From the NCBI RefSeq assembly GCF_038561965.1, contig NZ_CP139348.1, forward strand, positions 4,340,001 to 4,404,000: a DNA stretch of 64,000 bases. The letters run 5' to 3'. Every line of letters begins with the position of its first letter. Positions within the stretch are counted from its first letter, which is position 1. This DNA is from Stutzerimonas stutzeri (GTDB lineage: Bacteria > Pseudomonadota > Gammaproteobacteria > Pseudomonadales > Pseudomonadaceae). The position numbers were made by a program, and so were the translations under genes. A model generated the notes under the pieces. The model was given only the letters and a program-made list of their open reading frames with translations. It ran no database searches and was not told the DNA's origin. Below, one piece after another: positions 9,348 to 18,014 of the stretch.

Positions 9348-10691
9348 ATGTCCATGACGCCCCGCGAAATCGTCCACGAACTCAACCGCCATATCATCGG
9401 CCAGGACGACGCCAAGCGTGCCGTCGCCATCGCCCTGCGCAATCGCTGGCGGCGCATGCAGCTGCCGGCCGAACTGCGCCAGGAAGTCACCCCGAAGAAC
9501 ATCCTGATGATTGGCCCTACCGGCGTCGGCAAGACCGAGATCGCCCGCCGCCTGGCCAAGCTGGCCAATGCGCCTTTCCTCAAGGTCGAAGCGACCAAGT
9601 TCACCGAGGTCGGCTATGTCGGGCGCGACGTCGAGTCGATCATCCGTGACCTGGCCGACGCCGCGCTGAAGATGCTGCGCGAGCAGGAGGTGCACAAGAT
9701 GCGCCACCGCGCCGAAGACGCCGCCGAGGAACGTATTCTCGACGCCCTGCTGCCGCCGGCACGCCCGGTGGGCTTCTCCGAAGAACCAATGCAGGCGAGC
9801 GATTCCAACACCCGCCAGCTGTTCCGCAAGCGCCTGCGCGAAGGCCAGCTGGACGACAAGGAGATCGACATCGAAGTGGCCGAGAGCCCGGCCGGCGTGG
9901 AGATCATGGCCCCGCCCGGCATGGAGGAGATGACCAATCAGCTGCAGAACCTCTTCGCCAATATGGGTAAAGGCAAGAAGAAGAGCCGCAAGCTGAAGAT
10001 CAAGGAAGCCTTCAAGCTGATCCGCGACGAAGAAGCCGCGCGCCTGGTCAACGAAGAAGACCTCAAGGCCCGTGCACTGGAAGCGGTGGAGCAGAACGGT
10101 ATCGTCTTTATCGACGAGATCGACAAGGTCGCCAAGCGCGGCAACACCAGCGGCGCCGACGTCTCCCGCGAAGGCGTGCAGCGCGACCTGCTCCCGCTGA
10201 TCGAAGGCAGCACGGTCAATACCAAGCTCGGCATGGTCAAGACCGATCACATCCTGTTCATCGCGTCCGGCGCCTTCCACCTGTCCAAACCCAGCGACCT
10301 GGTACCGGAGCTGCAGGGTCGCCTGCCGATTCGCGTGGAGCTCAAGCCGCTGTCGCCGCATGACTTCGAACGCATCCTCACCGAGCCGCACGCCGCGCTT
10401 ACCGAGCAGTACCGCGAACTGCTGAAAACCGAGGGGCTGCACATCGAATTCCTCGAAGACGGCATCAAGCGCATCGCCGAAATCGCCTGGCAGGTCAACG
10501 AGAAGACCGAGAACATCGGCGCTCGTCGTCTGCACACGCTGCTCGAACGCCTGCTGGAGGAGGTTTCCTTCAGCGCCGGTGATATCGCGGCCAAGCAGGA
10601 TGGCGAAGCGATCCGCATCGATGCCGCCTACGTCAACGAACACCTCGGCGAGCTGGCGCAGGACGAAGACCTGTCGCGCTACATCCTCTAA
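9348..10691 (+). CDS. hslU: HslU, ATPase subunit of the HslUV protease
   Basis: HslU is an AAA+ unfoldase that threads substrates into HslV. The protein has 447 residues. Walker A is GPTGVGKTE, followed by the GYVG pore motif (FTEVGYVGRDVES). The intermediate (I) domain spans about residues 110-240, Walker B is IVFIDEIDK and the sensor-2 region is NIGARRLHTLLERLLEEVSF. The C-terminal tail EDLSRYIL docks into HslV. The ATG at 9348 has GGAG 11 bases upstream; a second ATG two codons later cannot be excluded. Confidence 0.98.
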   Translation: MSMTPREIVHELNRHIIGQDDAKRAVAIALRNRWRRMQLPAELRQEVTPKNILMIGPTGVGKTEIARRLAKLANAPFLKVEATKFTEVGYVGRDVESIIRDLADAALKMLREQEVHKMRHRAEDAAEERILDALLPPARPVGFSEEPMQASDSNTRQLFRKRLREGQLDDKEIDIEVAESPAGVEIMAPPGMEEMTNQLQNLFANMGKGKKKSRKLKIKEAFKLIRDEEAARLVNEEDLKARALEAVEQNGIVFIDEIDKVAKRGNTSGADVSREGVQRDLLPLIEGSTVNTKLGMVKTDHILFIASGAFHLSKPSDLVPELQGRLPIRVELKPLSPHDFERILTEPHAALTEQYRELLKTEGLHIEFLEDGIKRIAEIAWQVNEKTENIGARRLHTLLERLLEEVSFSAGDIAAKQDGEAIRIDAAYVNEHLGELAQDEDLSRYIL

Positions 10692-10755
10692 ATCGCAGTT
10701 GCGGCCGCGGCCCCGTATCCTCGGGCTCCCGCGGCCAGCCTACCCGGAGCGTTGC

Positions 10756-11130
10756 ATGCGCATCCCCACCGCAATCAAGCTGCACAAGGCTTCGAAGACC
10801 CTCGAGTTGGAATACGCAGGCGACGAGCGCTATGTGCTCAGCGCTGAATTTCTACGCGTGCACTCGCCCTCGGCCGAAGTGCAAGGCCACGGCAATCCGG
10901 TGCTGCAGACCGGCAAGCTGAACGTCGGCCTGGACCAGATCGAACCGGCCGGCCAGTACGCGCTGAAGCTGACCTTCAGCGACGGTCACGACAGCGGTCT
11001 GTTCACCTGGGAGTATCTGGAGCGCCTGGCGCTGAATCAGCAGGCGTTGTGGGACGACTATCTTGCGGCACTTGCGGACGCCGGCAAGTCGCGCGACCCG
11101 AATGAATCGGTCGTCAAGCTGATGCTCTGA
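10756..11130 (+). CDS. DUF971 (gamma-butyrobetaine hydroxylase-like N-terminal domain) protein
   Basis: A 124-residue single-domain protein of the DUF971 family: IKLHKASKTLELEYAGDERYVLSAEFLRVHSPSAEVQGHG near the start, then GQYALKLTFSDGHDSGLFTWEYL, the typical core. The same domain occurs at the N-terminus of gamma-butyrobetaine hydroxylases. Free-standing copies are often discussed in connection with iron-sulfur metabolism, which I cannot test here. In pseudomonads this gene usually sits between hslU and the pha genes; here the pha genes are absent. Confidence 0.88.
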   Translation: MRIPTAIKLHKASKTLELEYAGDERYVLSAEFLRVHSPSAEVQGHGNPVLQTGKLNVGLDQIEPAGQYALKLTFSDGHDSGLFTWEYLERLALNQQALWDDYLAALADAGKSRDPNESVVKLML

Positions 11131-11140
11131 AAGGCAAACC

Positions 11141-11242
11141 GTAGGGTGGATCACGCTTCACCGATCCACCGGGTGGCGATCCACCGGGTGGCGGCCCACC
11201 GGGCAAAGTCACGGTGGATGTAAAAAGCGACATCCACCCTAC
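11141..11242. repeat. Intergenic repeat with inverted ends and an internal 15-bp tandem repeat
   Basis: The ends are an 11-bp inverted repeat: GTAGGGTGGAT at 11141-11151 and its complement at 11232-11242. Inside, a 15-bp unit (GATCCACCGGGTGGC) occurs at 11163-11177 and 11178-11192, with a third diverged copy from 11193. GTAGGGTGGAT-type palindromes are common intergenic repeats in Pseudomonas. It starts 10 bases after the DUF971 stop and may also work as a transcription stop for both convergent genes. Confidence 0.8.
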
Positions 11243-11293
11243 CCCGCCCCCACTTTGGTGCGGGCGATACGTTGATGACAGAGTGCGGCCGGC

Positions 11294-11569
11294 TCAGGCC
11301 AGCGCCTTGTCCAGCGCCCGTTCGATCTGACTTTGAATGCTGCTGCCCATGGCCGAGAGCAGCAAGCCGAGGTTGAGCAGGACCTTGACGCTGTCCTCGT
11401 ATACCTCGATCCGCCCGTCCGCGCCGCTGCGTTTGACCGCCAGCACATCGCCCTGCCAACGGCAGCTTACGCCGAACTCGCGCGCCAGCCGCGCGGCCAG
11501 CTCGTCGGCTTTCTCGCGAGCGGCTTCGCGGCCGAGATTGTGGGAACGTTCGACGATGATCTGGGCCAT
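11294..11569 (-). CDS. Polyhydroxyalkanoic acid system family (PHA-granule-region) protein
   Basis: A 91-residue protein of the PHA_gran_rgn family: MAQIIVERSHNLGREAAREKADELAARLAREF at the N-terminus, then CRWQGDVLAVKRSGADGRIEV and LLLSAMGSSIQSQIERALDKAL. Its family is named for its position next to PHA synthesis genes, but no pha gene is present here. It is divergent from ubiE. The biochemical role is not established. A short coiled-coil N-terminus and a small beta domain are apparent. Confidence 0.88.
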   Translation of the reverse strand: MAQIIVERSHNLGREAAREKADELAARLAREFGVSCRWQGDVLAVKRSGADGRIEVYEDSVKVLLNLGLLLSAMGSSIQSQIERALDKALA

Positions 11570-11755
11570 TACGACTCCTGGCTGCGCCCGAAAAGGCGCG
11601 CACTATAGCAAAGCGACGACGAACGGCGGACGCGGCGCCTGGCCGTGCCCGCAACAGCACGGCAGTGCACCGCAGTTCTCTGCCTGGCAGCCTGCCGCTC
11701 GCTGCCTGCGACATGTCGCCGCTAGACGTTTTGCCGGCCGCCGCCAGCTCGACGC

Positions 11756-11783
11756 TTATCAGCCGGCTATTTAGGTTTAGAAT
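11756..11783 (+). promoter_or_regulatory. Candidate sigma-70 promoter of ubiE
   Basis: TTATCA (11756-11761), 16 bases, TAGAAT (11778-11783), about 30 bases upstream of the ubiE ATG. Each box matches 4-5 of 6 consensus bases. The rest of the 244-base intergenic region shows nothing else I can name. Confidence 0.4.
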
Positions 11784-11813
11784 GCCGGGCACATTCTTCT
11801 CGGCGAAAGTGAC

Positions 11814-12584
11814 ATGACCGACCCTCGCAAAGCGCATGACGCAGAACCGACCACCCATTTCGGCTACAAGAACGTGCCGGAAAGCCAGAAGGCGGAGAAG
11901 GTGGCCGAGGTGTTCCACTCCGTGGCCGCCAAGTACGACCTGATGAACGACCTGATGTCCGGCGGCGTGCATCGGCTGTGGAAGCGCTTCACCATCGAGT
12001 TGTCCGGCGCCCGCCATGGTAATCGCGTGCTGGATATCGCTGGCGGCACCGGTGACTTGACGCGCCAGTTCTCGCGCATCGTCGGCCCCACCGGCGAGGT
12101 GGTACTGGCCGATATCAACGCATCGATGCTCAAGGTCGGCCGCGACAAGCTGCTGGACAAGGGCGTGGCCGGCAACGTCAAGTTCGTCCAGGCCGATGCC
12201 GAGAAGCTGCCCTTCCCGGACAATCACTTCGATGTCGTCACCATTGCCTTTGGCCTGCGCAACGTCACCCACAAGGAAGAGGCCATCGCCTCCATGCTGC
12301 GCGTGCTCAAGCCGGGCGGCCGCCTGCTGGTGCTGGAGTTCTCCAAGCCAACCAACCAGCTGTTCTCCAAGGCCTACGACGCCTATTCGTTCAGCCTGTT
12401 ACCAATGATGGGCAAGCTGATCACCAACGACGCCGAGAGCTATCGCTACCTGGCCGAGTCCATCCGCATGCATCCGGATCAGGAAACGCTCAAGGGGATG
12501 ATGGAAACCGCCGGCTTCGAGCGCGTCAGCTATCACAACATGACCGGCGGTATCGTCGCCCTGCACCGCGGTATCAAGCCCTGA
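11814..12584 (+). CDS. ubiE: Ubiquinone/menaquinone C-methyltransferase UbiE
   Basis: UbiE adds a methyl group to the benzoquinol ring in ubiquinone synthesis. The protein has 256 residues. Family signatures are HFGYKNVPESQKAEKVAEVFHSVA, YDLMNDLMSGGVHRLWKR, the SAM-binding VLDIAGGTGDLT and the post-II motif VTIAFGLRNVTHKE. It starts a tight cluster ubiE-ubiJ-ubiB whose stops and starts overlap. Confidence 0.98.
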   Translation: MTDPRKAHDAEPTTHFGYKNVPESQKAEKVAEVFHSVAAKYDLMNDLMSGGVHRLWKRFTIELSGARHGNRVLDIAGGTGDLTRQFSRIVGPTGEVVLADINASMLKVGRDKLLDKGVAGNVKFVQADAEKLPFPDNHFDVVTIAFGLRNVTHKEEAIASMLRVLKPGGRLLVLEFSKPTNQLFSKAYDAYSFSLLPMMGKLITNDAESYRYLAESIRMHPDQETLKGMMETAGFERVSYHNMTGGIVALHRGIKP

Positions 12585-13207
12585 TGCTGCGCGCTGCCCT
12601 GCTGGCCGGTGCCGAGCGTGGCATCAATCGCGTCCTGCGCCTGGACCCCACGGCCCTGCCGCGGCTGGCACGCCTGAGCGGCCGGATCATCGAGATCGAC
12701 TGCACGGCGCCGGCCTGGCGCCTGTTCATCCTCGCCGACGACGAGGGCCTGCGCCTGGCCAGCAACTGGGGCGCGGATGCCGACTGCCGACTGCGCGCGC
12801 CAGCGAGCAGCCTGCTGCGCCTGGCCGTGAGCCGCAACAAGACCGCCGTGCTGCATGGCCCAGCGGTCGAGATCGACGGCGACAGCGGCCTGCTGATGAA
12901 CCTGGCCGAAGTGCTGCAGGACCTGGAGTTGGACTGGGAGTACGAAGTCTCCCGCTGGCTCGGCCCCGTCGGCGCACAACTGCTCGGCTCCAGTCTGCGC
13001 AATCCCGTTGAATGGGTACGCGAAAGTGCCGACTCACTGCGCCAGGACCTGGCCGACTACCTCAGCGAAGAATCCCGCGCACTGGTCGGTCAGGCCGAAG
13101 CCCAGGCCCGCTTCGACGAGCTGGATGATATGAAACTTACGCTCGACCGACTCGAAGCCCGCATCGAGCGCCTCGCCCTCAACCTGAATCCAGATCGCCC
13201 CGAATGA
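12584..13207 (+). CDS. ubiJ: Ubiquinone biosynthesis accessory factor UbiJ (SCP2 domain)
   Basis: UbiJ has a lipid-binding SCP2-like domain and helps to assemble the soluble ubiquinone complex. The protein has 207 residues. The SCP2-type region spans about residues 20-115 (IIEIDCTAPAWRLFILADDEGLRL, VEIDGDSGLLMNLAEVLQDLELDWE). The C-terminal helix (AEAQARFDELDDMKLTLDRLEARIERL) forms a coiled coil. The start overlaps the ubiE stop by one base and the end overlaps ubiB by four, so the three are co-translated. Confidence 0.94.
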   Translation: MLRAALLAGAERGINRVLRLDPTALPRLARLSGRIIEIDCTAPAWRLFILADDEGLRLASNWGADADCRLRAPASSLLRLAVSRNKTAVLHGPAVEIDGDSGLLMNLAEVLQDLELDWEYEVSRWLGPVGAQLLGSSLRNPVEWVRESADSLRQDLADYLSEESRALVGQAEAQARFDELDDMKLTLDRLEARIERLALNLNPDRPE

Positions 13208-14814
13208 AGCTGTTCGCCGCCGCACGCCGCCTGTTTCGCATCCTGCTGGTGGTGATCCGCTACCGCCTCGATGACATCATCCTCGACCTGCCGATGCCCT
13301 GGTGGCTGCGCGCGACCAGCTATGTGCTGCCCTGGCGCTGGATTCCGCGGCGCCATAGCGAGCTATCCCGAGGCGCACGGCTGCGCCTGGCAATGGAGGG
13401 CCTGGGCCCGATCTTCATCAAGTTCGGCCAGATCCTCTCCACCCGTCGTGACCTGTTGCCACCGGATATCGCCGAAGAGCTGGCGATGCTGCAGGACCGT
13501 GTGCCGCCTTTCGATTCAGCCGTCGCCACGGCGCTGATAGAGCGCCAGCTGGGCGCACCGGTCGGCGAGATCTTCGCCCGCTTCGACAGCAAGCCGCTGG
13601 CCTCCGCTTCGGTGGCGCAGGTGCACGCGGCCAAGCTGCGCTCCGGTGAGGAAGTGGTGGTCAAGGTGGTCCGCCCGAATCTCCGGCCGATCATCGGCCA
13701 GGACCTGGCATGGCTGTTCATGCTCGCCAATACCGCCGAGCGCATCTCCATCGATGCCCGTCGGTTGCACCTGGTGGAAGTGGTCGACGATTACGCCAAG
13801 ACCATCTACGACGAACTCGACCTGCTGCGCGAGGCCGCCAACGCCAGTCAGCTCAAGCGCAACTTCGAAGGCTCGGCGCTGCTTTACGTGCCGCAGGTCT
13901 ACTGGGACTACTGCCGTCCGCAAGTACTGGTGATGGAGCGCATCTATGGCGTCCCCGTGACCGACATGGCCGGGCTGGCGCGGCAGAATACCGACATGCG
14001 TCAGCTGGCCGAGCGCGGCGTGGAAATCTTCTTTACCCAGGTGTTTCGCGACAGCTTCTTCCATGCCGACATGCACCCCGGCAACATCTTCGTCAGCACC
14101 CATCAGCCCTGGAGCCCGCAATACATCGCGGTCGACTTCGGCATCGTCGGCAGCCTGACACCCGAGGACCAGGATTACCTGGCGCGCAACCTGATGGCCT
14201 TCTTCAAGCGCGACTACCGCAAGGTCGCGCAGCTGCACATCGATTCGGGCTGGGTGCCGGCGGAAACCAAGGTCAATGAATTCGAGGCGGCGATCCGTAC
14301 CGTTTGTGAACCGATCTTCGAAAAACCGCTGAAGGACATTTCCTTCGGCCAGCTGCTGGTTCGCCTGTTCCAGGTCGCACGGCGCTTCAACATGGAAGTG
14401 CAACCGCAACTGGTGCTGCTGCAGAAGACCCTGCTCAACATCGAAGGCCTCGGCCGCGAGCTGTACCCCGATCTCGACCTCTGGAGCACCGGCCAGCCCT
14501 ATCTCGAGCGCTGGATGCGCGAGCGCATGAGTCCCAAGCAGCTGATCAAGAACGTGCACGCGCAGATCGAGCAACTGCCGCACCTGGCACACATGACTCG
14601 CGAACTGCTCGAGCGCATGTCGCACCCCCATGCGAACAACCCGCCACCGCCGTGGCGCGAGCGCCATCAAGGTTGGCCGCTGCGCCTGGTCGGCGCGGTG
14701 CTGCTGGGCAGCGGCGCTACGCTGGCGGCCAGTGCCGAGAGTCTTGCGGCAATCGCCGCCTGGCCGGCCTGGGTCATGCTGGTAGCCGGTATCTTCATCG
14801 TGGTGCGCCGATAG
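13204..14814 (+). CDS. ubiB: Ubiquinone biosynthesis regulatory kinase-like protein UbiB
   Basis: A 536-residue member of the ABC1/ADCK/UbiB atypical kinase family, required for ubiquinone synthesis. The family-specific KxGQ motif is seen in FIKFGQILSTRRDLLPPDI. The A-rich loop KPLASASVAQVHAAKL replaces the usual glycine-rich loop, catalytic residues lie in FFHADMHPGNIF and metal-binding ones in VDFGIVG. Two C-terminal membrane helices lie at about 496-535. The length matches homologues. Confidence 0.97.
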   Translation: MKLFAAARRLFRILLVVIRYRLDDIILDLPMPWWLRATSYVLPWRWIPRRHSELSRGARLRLAMEGLGPIFIKFGQILSTRRDLLPPDIAEELAMLQDRVPPFDSAVATALIERQLGAPVGEIFARFDSKPLASASVAQVHAAKLRSGEEVVVKVVRPNLRPIIGQDLAWLFMLANTAERISIDARRLHLVEVVDDYAKTIYDELDLLREAANASQLKRNFEGSALLYVPQVYWDYCRPQVLVMERIYGVPVTDMAGLARQNTDMRQLAERGVEIFFTQVFRDSFFHADMHPGNIFVSTHQPWSPQYIAVDFGIVGSLTPEDQDYLARNLMAFFKRDYRKVAQLHIDSGWVPAETKVNEFEAAIRTVCEPIFEKPLKDISFGQLLVRLFQVARRFNMEVQPQLVLLQKTLLNIEGLGRELYPDLDLWSTGQPYLERWMRERMSPKQLIKNVHAQIEQLPHLAHMTRELLERMSHPHANNPPPPWRERHQGWPLRLVGAVLLGSGATLAASAESLAAIAAWPAWVMLVAGIFIVVRR

Positions 14815-14863
14815 CCATCGCTGGTGCGGGCTGGCACACTTGGCCCATTGAGCGGAGAACCTG

Positions 14864-15259
14864 ATGAACTGGCTGGACGAAATCAACTGGAATGCCGACG
14901 GCATGGTCCCGGCGATTGCCCAGGATCACAAAACCGGTCGGGTGCTGATGATGGCCTGGATGAATCGCGAAGCGCTGGCGCTGACCACGCAGGAAGGGCG
15001 CGCCATCTATTGGTCACGTTCACGTGGCAAGCTGTGGCGCAAGGGCGAGGAGTCCGGCCATGTGCAGAAGCTGCATGAGCTGCGCCTGGACTGCGATGCC
15101 GACGTGATCATCCTGATGGTCGAACAGATCGGCGGCATCGCCTGCCATACTGGCCGGGAAAGCTGCTTCTACCGTGTCTTCGAGAATGGCAGCTGGAAAG
15201 TCGTCGAGCCGGTTCTCAAGGACCCGCACGCCATCTATGCGGAGCACAAGCATGAGTGA
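14864..15259 (+). CDS. hisI: Phosphoribosyl-AMP cyclohydrolase
   Basis: HisI opens the purine ring of phosphoribosyl-AMP, the third step of histidine synthesis. The protein has 131 residues. The zinc and magnesium ligands lie in LRLDCDADVIILMVEQ and ACHTGRESCFYR, and AIYWSRSRGKLWRKGEESGH is the substrate region. Here hisI and hisE are separate genes with an 8-base overlap (HisE starts at 15252). Confidence 0.97.
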   Translation: MNWLDEINWNADGMVPAIAQDHKTGRVLMMAWMNREALALTTQEGRAIYWSRSRGKLWRKGEESGHVQKLHELRLDCDADVIILMVEQIGGIACHTGRESCFYRVFENGSWKVVEPVLKDPHAIYAEHKHE

Positions 15260-15584
15260 CACCCTTACCCGCCTGGCCGAAGTGCTGGAGGCCCGCAAGG
15301 GTGCGGCGCCGGACAGCTCCTACGTCGCCAGCCTGTACCACAAGGGCCTGAACAAGATTCTCGAGAAGCTCGGTGAGGAATCGGTGGAAACCATCCTCGC
15401 CGCCAAGGACGCAGCCACAAGTGGCGACGCCAGCGACCTGATCTACGAAACCGCTGATCTATGGTTCCACAGCATGGTCATGCTCGCCGCCCTCGGCCAG
15501 CACCCGCAGGCCGTGCTGGATGAACTGGATCGGCGCTTCGGCCTCTCCGGACACGCGGAAAAAGCCGCGCGTCCGCAAACCTGA
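15252..15584 (+). CDS. hisE: Phosphoribosyl-ATP pyrophosphatase
   Basis: HisE removes pyrophosphate from phosphoribosyl-ATP, the second step of histidine synthesis. The protein has 110 residues and an all-helical MazG-like fold, with the metal-binding helix EKLGEESVETILAAKD and DLIYETADLWFHSMVML. The ATG at 15252 lies inside the end of hisI, so translation is coupled. Confidence 0.95.
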   Translation: MSDTLTRLAEVLEARKGAAPDSSYVASLYHKGLNKILEKLGEESVETILAAKDAATSGDASDLIYETADLWFHSMVMLAALGQHPQAVLDELDRRFGLSGHAEKAARPQT

Positions 15585-15604
15585 TTCACATCGGAGATAT
15601 CACC

Positions 15605-15835
15605 ATGGGTTTTGGCGGCATTAGCATCTGGCAACTCCTGATCATCCTGCTCATCGTCGTCATGTTGTTCGGCACCAAGCGCCTCAAGGGCCTGGGCTCC
15701 GATCTCGGTGATGCGATCAAGGGCTTCCGCAAGTCCATGGGCACCGACGAGGAAAAGCCCGGCGTCGAGGACAAGCAGAACCACACCATCGATGCGCAGG
15801 CGCGCAAGGTCGAAGAACCGACCAAGAAAGACTAG
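15605..15835 (+). CDS. tatA: Sec-independent translocase subunit TatA
   Basis: TatA forms the size-variable pore of the twin-arginine pathway. It has 76 residues: a short membrane helix (about 5-22, GISIWQLLIILLIVVMLFG), a hinge and the amphipathic helix TKRLKGLGSDLGDAIKGFRKSM, then a charged tail. The start MGFGGIS is usual for Pseudomonas. It is first in tatABC, downstream of hisIE. Confidence 0.96.
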   Translation: MGFGGISIWQLLIILLIVVMLFGTKRLKGLGSDLGDAIKGFRKSMGTDEEKPGVEDKQNHTIDAQARKVEEPTKKD

Positions 15836-15901
15836 TCCCCGGTTCGATGTGGCCGTGCAGTTCTGCGCGGCCGCTCTCTCTATTGATGTGAGCACGTCCT
15901 G

Positions 15902-16336
15902 ATGTTCGATATCGGTTTCACCGAACTGCTACTGGTCGGCCTGGTGGCGCTGATGGTGCTCGGCCCTGAACGCTTGCCGGGCGCAGTGCGGACCGCCGGC
16001 TTGTGGGTCGGCAGGCTGAAACGCAGCTTCAACAATATCAAGGCCGAGGTGGAGCGCGAGATCGGCGCGGACGAGATCCGCCGGCAACTGCATAACGAGC
16101 GCATCCTCGACCTCGAGCGAGAGATGAAGCAGAGCATCATGCCGCCGGCAGCGTCCAGCCACTCGACCACCGCCACACCGCCACCAGTTACCGGCAACGC
16201 AGCAGAGGTCGCCGACGCCAGCGCTGGCAGCAGCGCGCCCGACACGAGCAGCCCGGAAGCGCCGGCTGCGCAACCGCCTGCCTCTGCCGCAGAACCCGCC
16301 CCCACTCCTCGCCCGGACAGATCACCCGAACCATGA
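15902..16336 (+). CDS. tatB: Sec-independent translocase subunit TatB
   Basis: TatB forms the twin-arginine substrate receptor with TatC. It has 144 residues: membrane helix at about 4-21, the conserved Glu8 (MFDIGFTELLLV), VLGPERLPGAVRTAGLWVGRLKR, and a long Ala/Pro/Ser-rich tail (about 80-144). The end overlaps the tatC start by 4 bases. Confidence 0.96.
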   Translation: MFDIGFTELLLVGLVALMVLGPERLPGAVRTAGLWVGRLKRSFNNIKAEVEREIGADEIRRQLHNERILDLEREMKQSIMPPAASSHSTTATPPPVTGNAAEVADASAGSSAPDTSSPEAPAAQPPASAAEPAPTPRPDRSPEP

Positions 16337-17136
16337 GCCAGCCTTCCATCGACGACCAGGAAATGCCGCTGGTCGCGCATCTGACCGAGCTGCGCAAACG
16401 CCTGCTGCGTTGTGTCGTGGCCATCGCCCTGCTGTTCGGCGGACTGTTCTACTTCTCGCAGCAGATTTACGCACTGGTCGCTGCACCGCTACGCGCCTAC
16501 CTGCCTGAAGGCGCGACGATGATCGCCACCGGCGTGGCCTCGCCGTTCCTGACGCCGTTCAAGCTGACGTTGATGGTTGCGCTGTTCCTGTCGATGCCAG
16601 TCATCCTGCACCAGATCTGGGGCTTTATCGCGCCCGGCCTGTACAAGCACGAAAAGCGCATCGCCGTACCGCTGCTGATATCGAGCATCTTCCTGTTCTA
16701 TGCCGGCATGGCCTTCGCCTACTTCGTGGTGTTCCCGATCATGTTCGGCTTCTTCGCCAGCGTCACACCGGAAGGCGTGGCGATGATGACCGACATCGGC
16801 CAGTACCTGGACTTCGTACTCACGCTGTTCTTCGCCTTCGGCGTGGCGTTCGAGATCCCGGTGGCAACGTTCCTGCTGATCTGGGTCGGCATTGTCGATG
16901 TCGCCACCCTGCGCAAGAGCCGCCCATACGTGATCGTCGGCTGCTTCGCCGTCGGCATGGTGCTGACCCCGCCGGACGTCTTTTCCCAGGCGCTGCTGGC
17001 AGTGCCAATGTGGCTGCTGTTCGAGGCCGGCGTGATCTGCGGCAGCCTGGTCAAGAAACGCGACCAGCACTTCCGCGGCGATGCCGAGGACGAAGCGCCG
17101 GAAACCGGTGATCAGCCCCGCGCCCCACGCCCGTGA
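16333..17136 (+). CDS. tatC: Sec-independent translocase subunit TatC
   Basis: TatC recognises the twin-arginine signal. It has 267 residues with six predicted membrane helices. Family signatures are PLVAHLTELRKRLLR at the N-terminus, WGFIAPGLYKHEKR and FGVAFEIPVATFLLIWVGIV. A candidate Tat substrate, the aldo/keto reductase at 50.9 kb, lies in this window. Confidence 0.98.
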   Translation: MSQPSIDDQEMPLVAHLTELRKRLLRCVVAIALLFGGLFYFSQQIYALVAAPLRAYLPEGATMIATGVASPFLTPFKLTLMVALFLSMPVILHQIWGFIAPGLYKHEKRIAVPLLISSIFLFYAGMAFAYFVVFPIMFGFFASVTPEGVAMMTDIGQYLDFVLTLFFAFGVAFEIPVATFLLIWVGIVDVATLRKSRPYVIVGCFAVGMVLTPPDVFSQALLAVPMWLLFEAGVICGSLVKKRDQHFRGDAEDEAPETGDQPRAPRP

Positions 17137-17840
17137 ACCTGCTGCTGCTCGAACGGGCGGACTTTGTCGCCGACGACCGCGTCCTGTTGCGTGATCGCCG
17201 CCTGACGCACCTGCAACAGGTGCATCGCGCCGAGGTCGGCGAAAGCCTCAGGGTCGGCCTGGTCGGTGGCGACATGGGCAACGGCCGACTGCTACGCCTG
17301 GATGCCGGCGAGGCGGAATTGCAGGTCAGCTTCGACCAACCGCCACCCACCAAGCTGCCAGTGACTCTGCTGTTGGCGCTACCACGACCGAAAATGCTGC
17401 GCCGCGTGCTGCAGACCGTCGCGACCATGGGCGTGCCGCGGCTGGTGCTGCTGAACAGCTATCGGGTGGAGAAGAGCTTCTGGCAGACGCCCTTCCTCGA
17501 ACCTGCCGCCATCCGTGAACAGCTGATTCTGGGGCTGGAACAGGCCCGCGACACCGTGCTGCCAGACGTCGTCATCGAGAAGCGCTTCAAGCCCTTCGTC
17601 GAGGATCGCCTGCCGCAACTCGCCACTGGCACCCTCGGGCTGGTCGGTCATCCAGGTGCCTATCCCGACTGCCCCCGTGCGGTCACCGAGCCAGTTACCC
17701 TGGCGATCGGGCCGGAGGGTGGCTGGATTCCGTACGAGGTGGACAAGCTCGCCGCCACGGGCCTGCAGCCGGTGCAGCTGGGCGAGCGCATCCTGCGCGT
17801 CGAGACCGCGGTCAGCGCCCTGCTGGCCAGGCTGTTCTGA
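17133..17840 (+). CDS. rsmE: 16S rRNA (uracil(1498)-N(3))-methyltransferase
   Basis: RsmE methylates U1498 of 16S rRNA. The protein has 235 residues with a PUA-like N-terminus (HLQQVHRAEVGESLRVG) and a SPOUT domain whose SAM-binding knot includes LAIGPEGGWIPYEV and LGERILRVETAVSALLA. The start is GTG at 17133, overlapping the tatC stop by 4 bases, which suggests co-translation with tatABC. Confidence 0.96.
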   Translation: MNLLLLERADFVADDRVLLRDRRLTHLQQVHRAEVGESLRVGLVGGDMGNGRLLRLDAGEAELQVSFDQPPPTKLPVTLLLALPRPKMLRRVLQTVATMGVPRLVLLNSYRVEKSFWQTPFLEPAAIREQLILGLEQARDTVLPDVVIEKRFKPFVEDRLPQLATGTLGLVGHPGAYPDCPRAVTEPVTLAIGPEGGWIPYEVDKLAATGLQPVQLGERILRVETAVSALLARLF

Positions 17841-18014
17841 GGCCCGCAGCCAACGCAGCGACTGCGGTCCATTCGCCGGCCTGCCGGTCGCGCCCCGATG
17901 AACGTAACGCACCCACCCGGTGCAAGGGAGTCAGAGGCTAAGACTGCTCATGTTTCCGTGCGACCGCACGGCAACCCGACATATGCCCTAATCCAATAAA
18001 GAGCCGTTCTTGCC

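Noticed and set aside
9300..10643. 447-codon open frame on the minus strand over hslU
   Set aside because: It is a shadow of hslU, with composition typical of a complementary frame.
11163..11207. Short tandem repeats considered as a CRISPR array
   Set aside because: The 15-bp units are directly adjacent without spacers, and no cas gene is near. They are part of an intergenic palindromic repeat.
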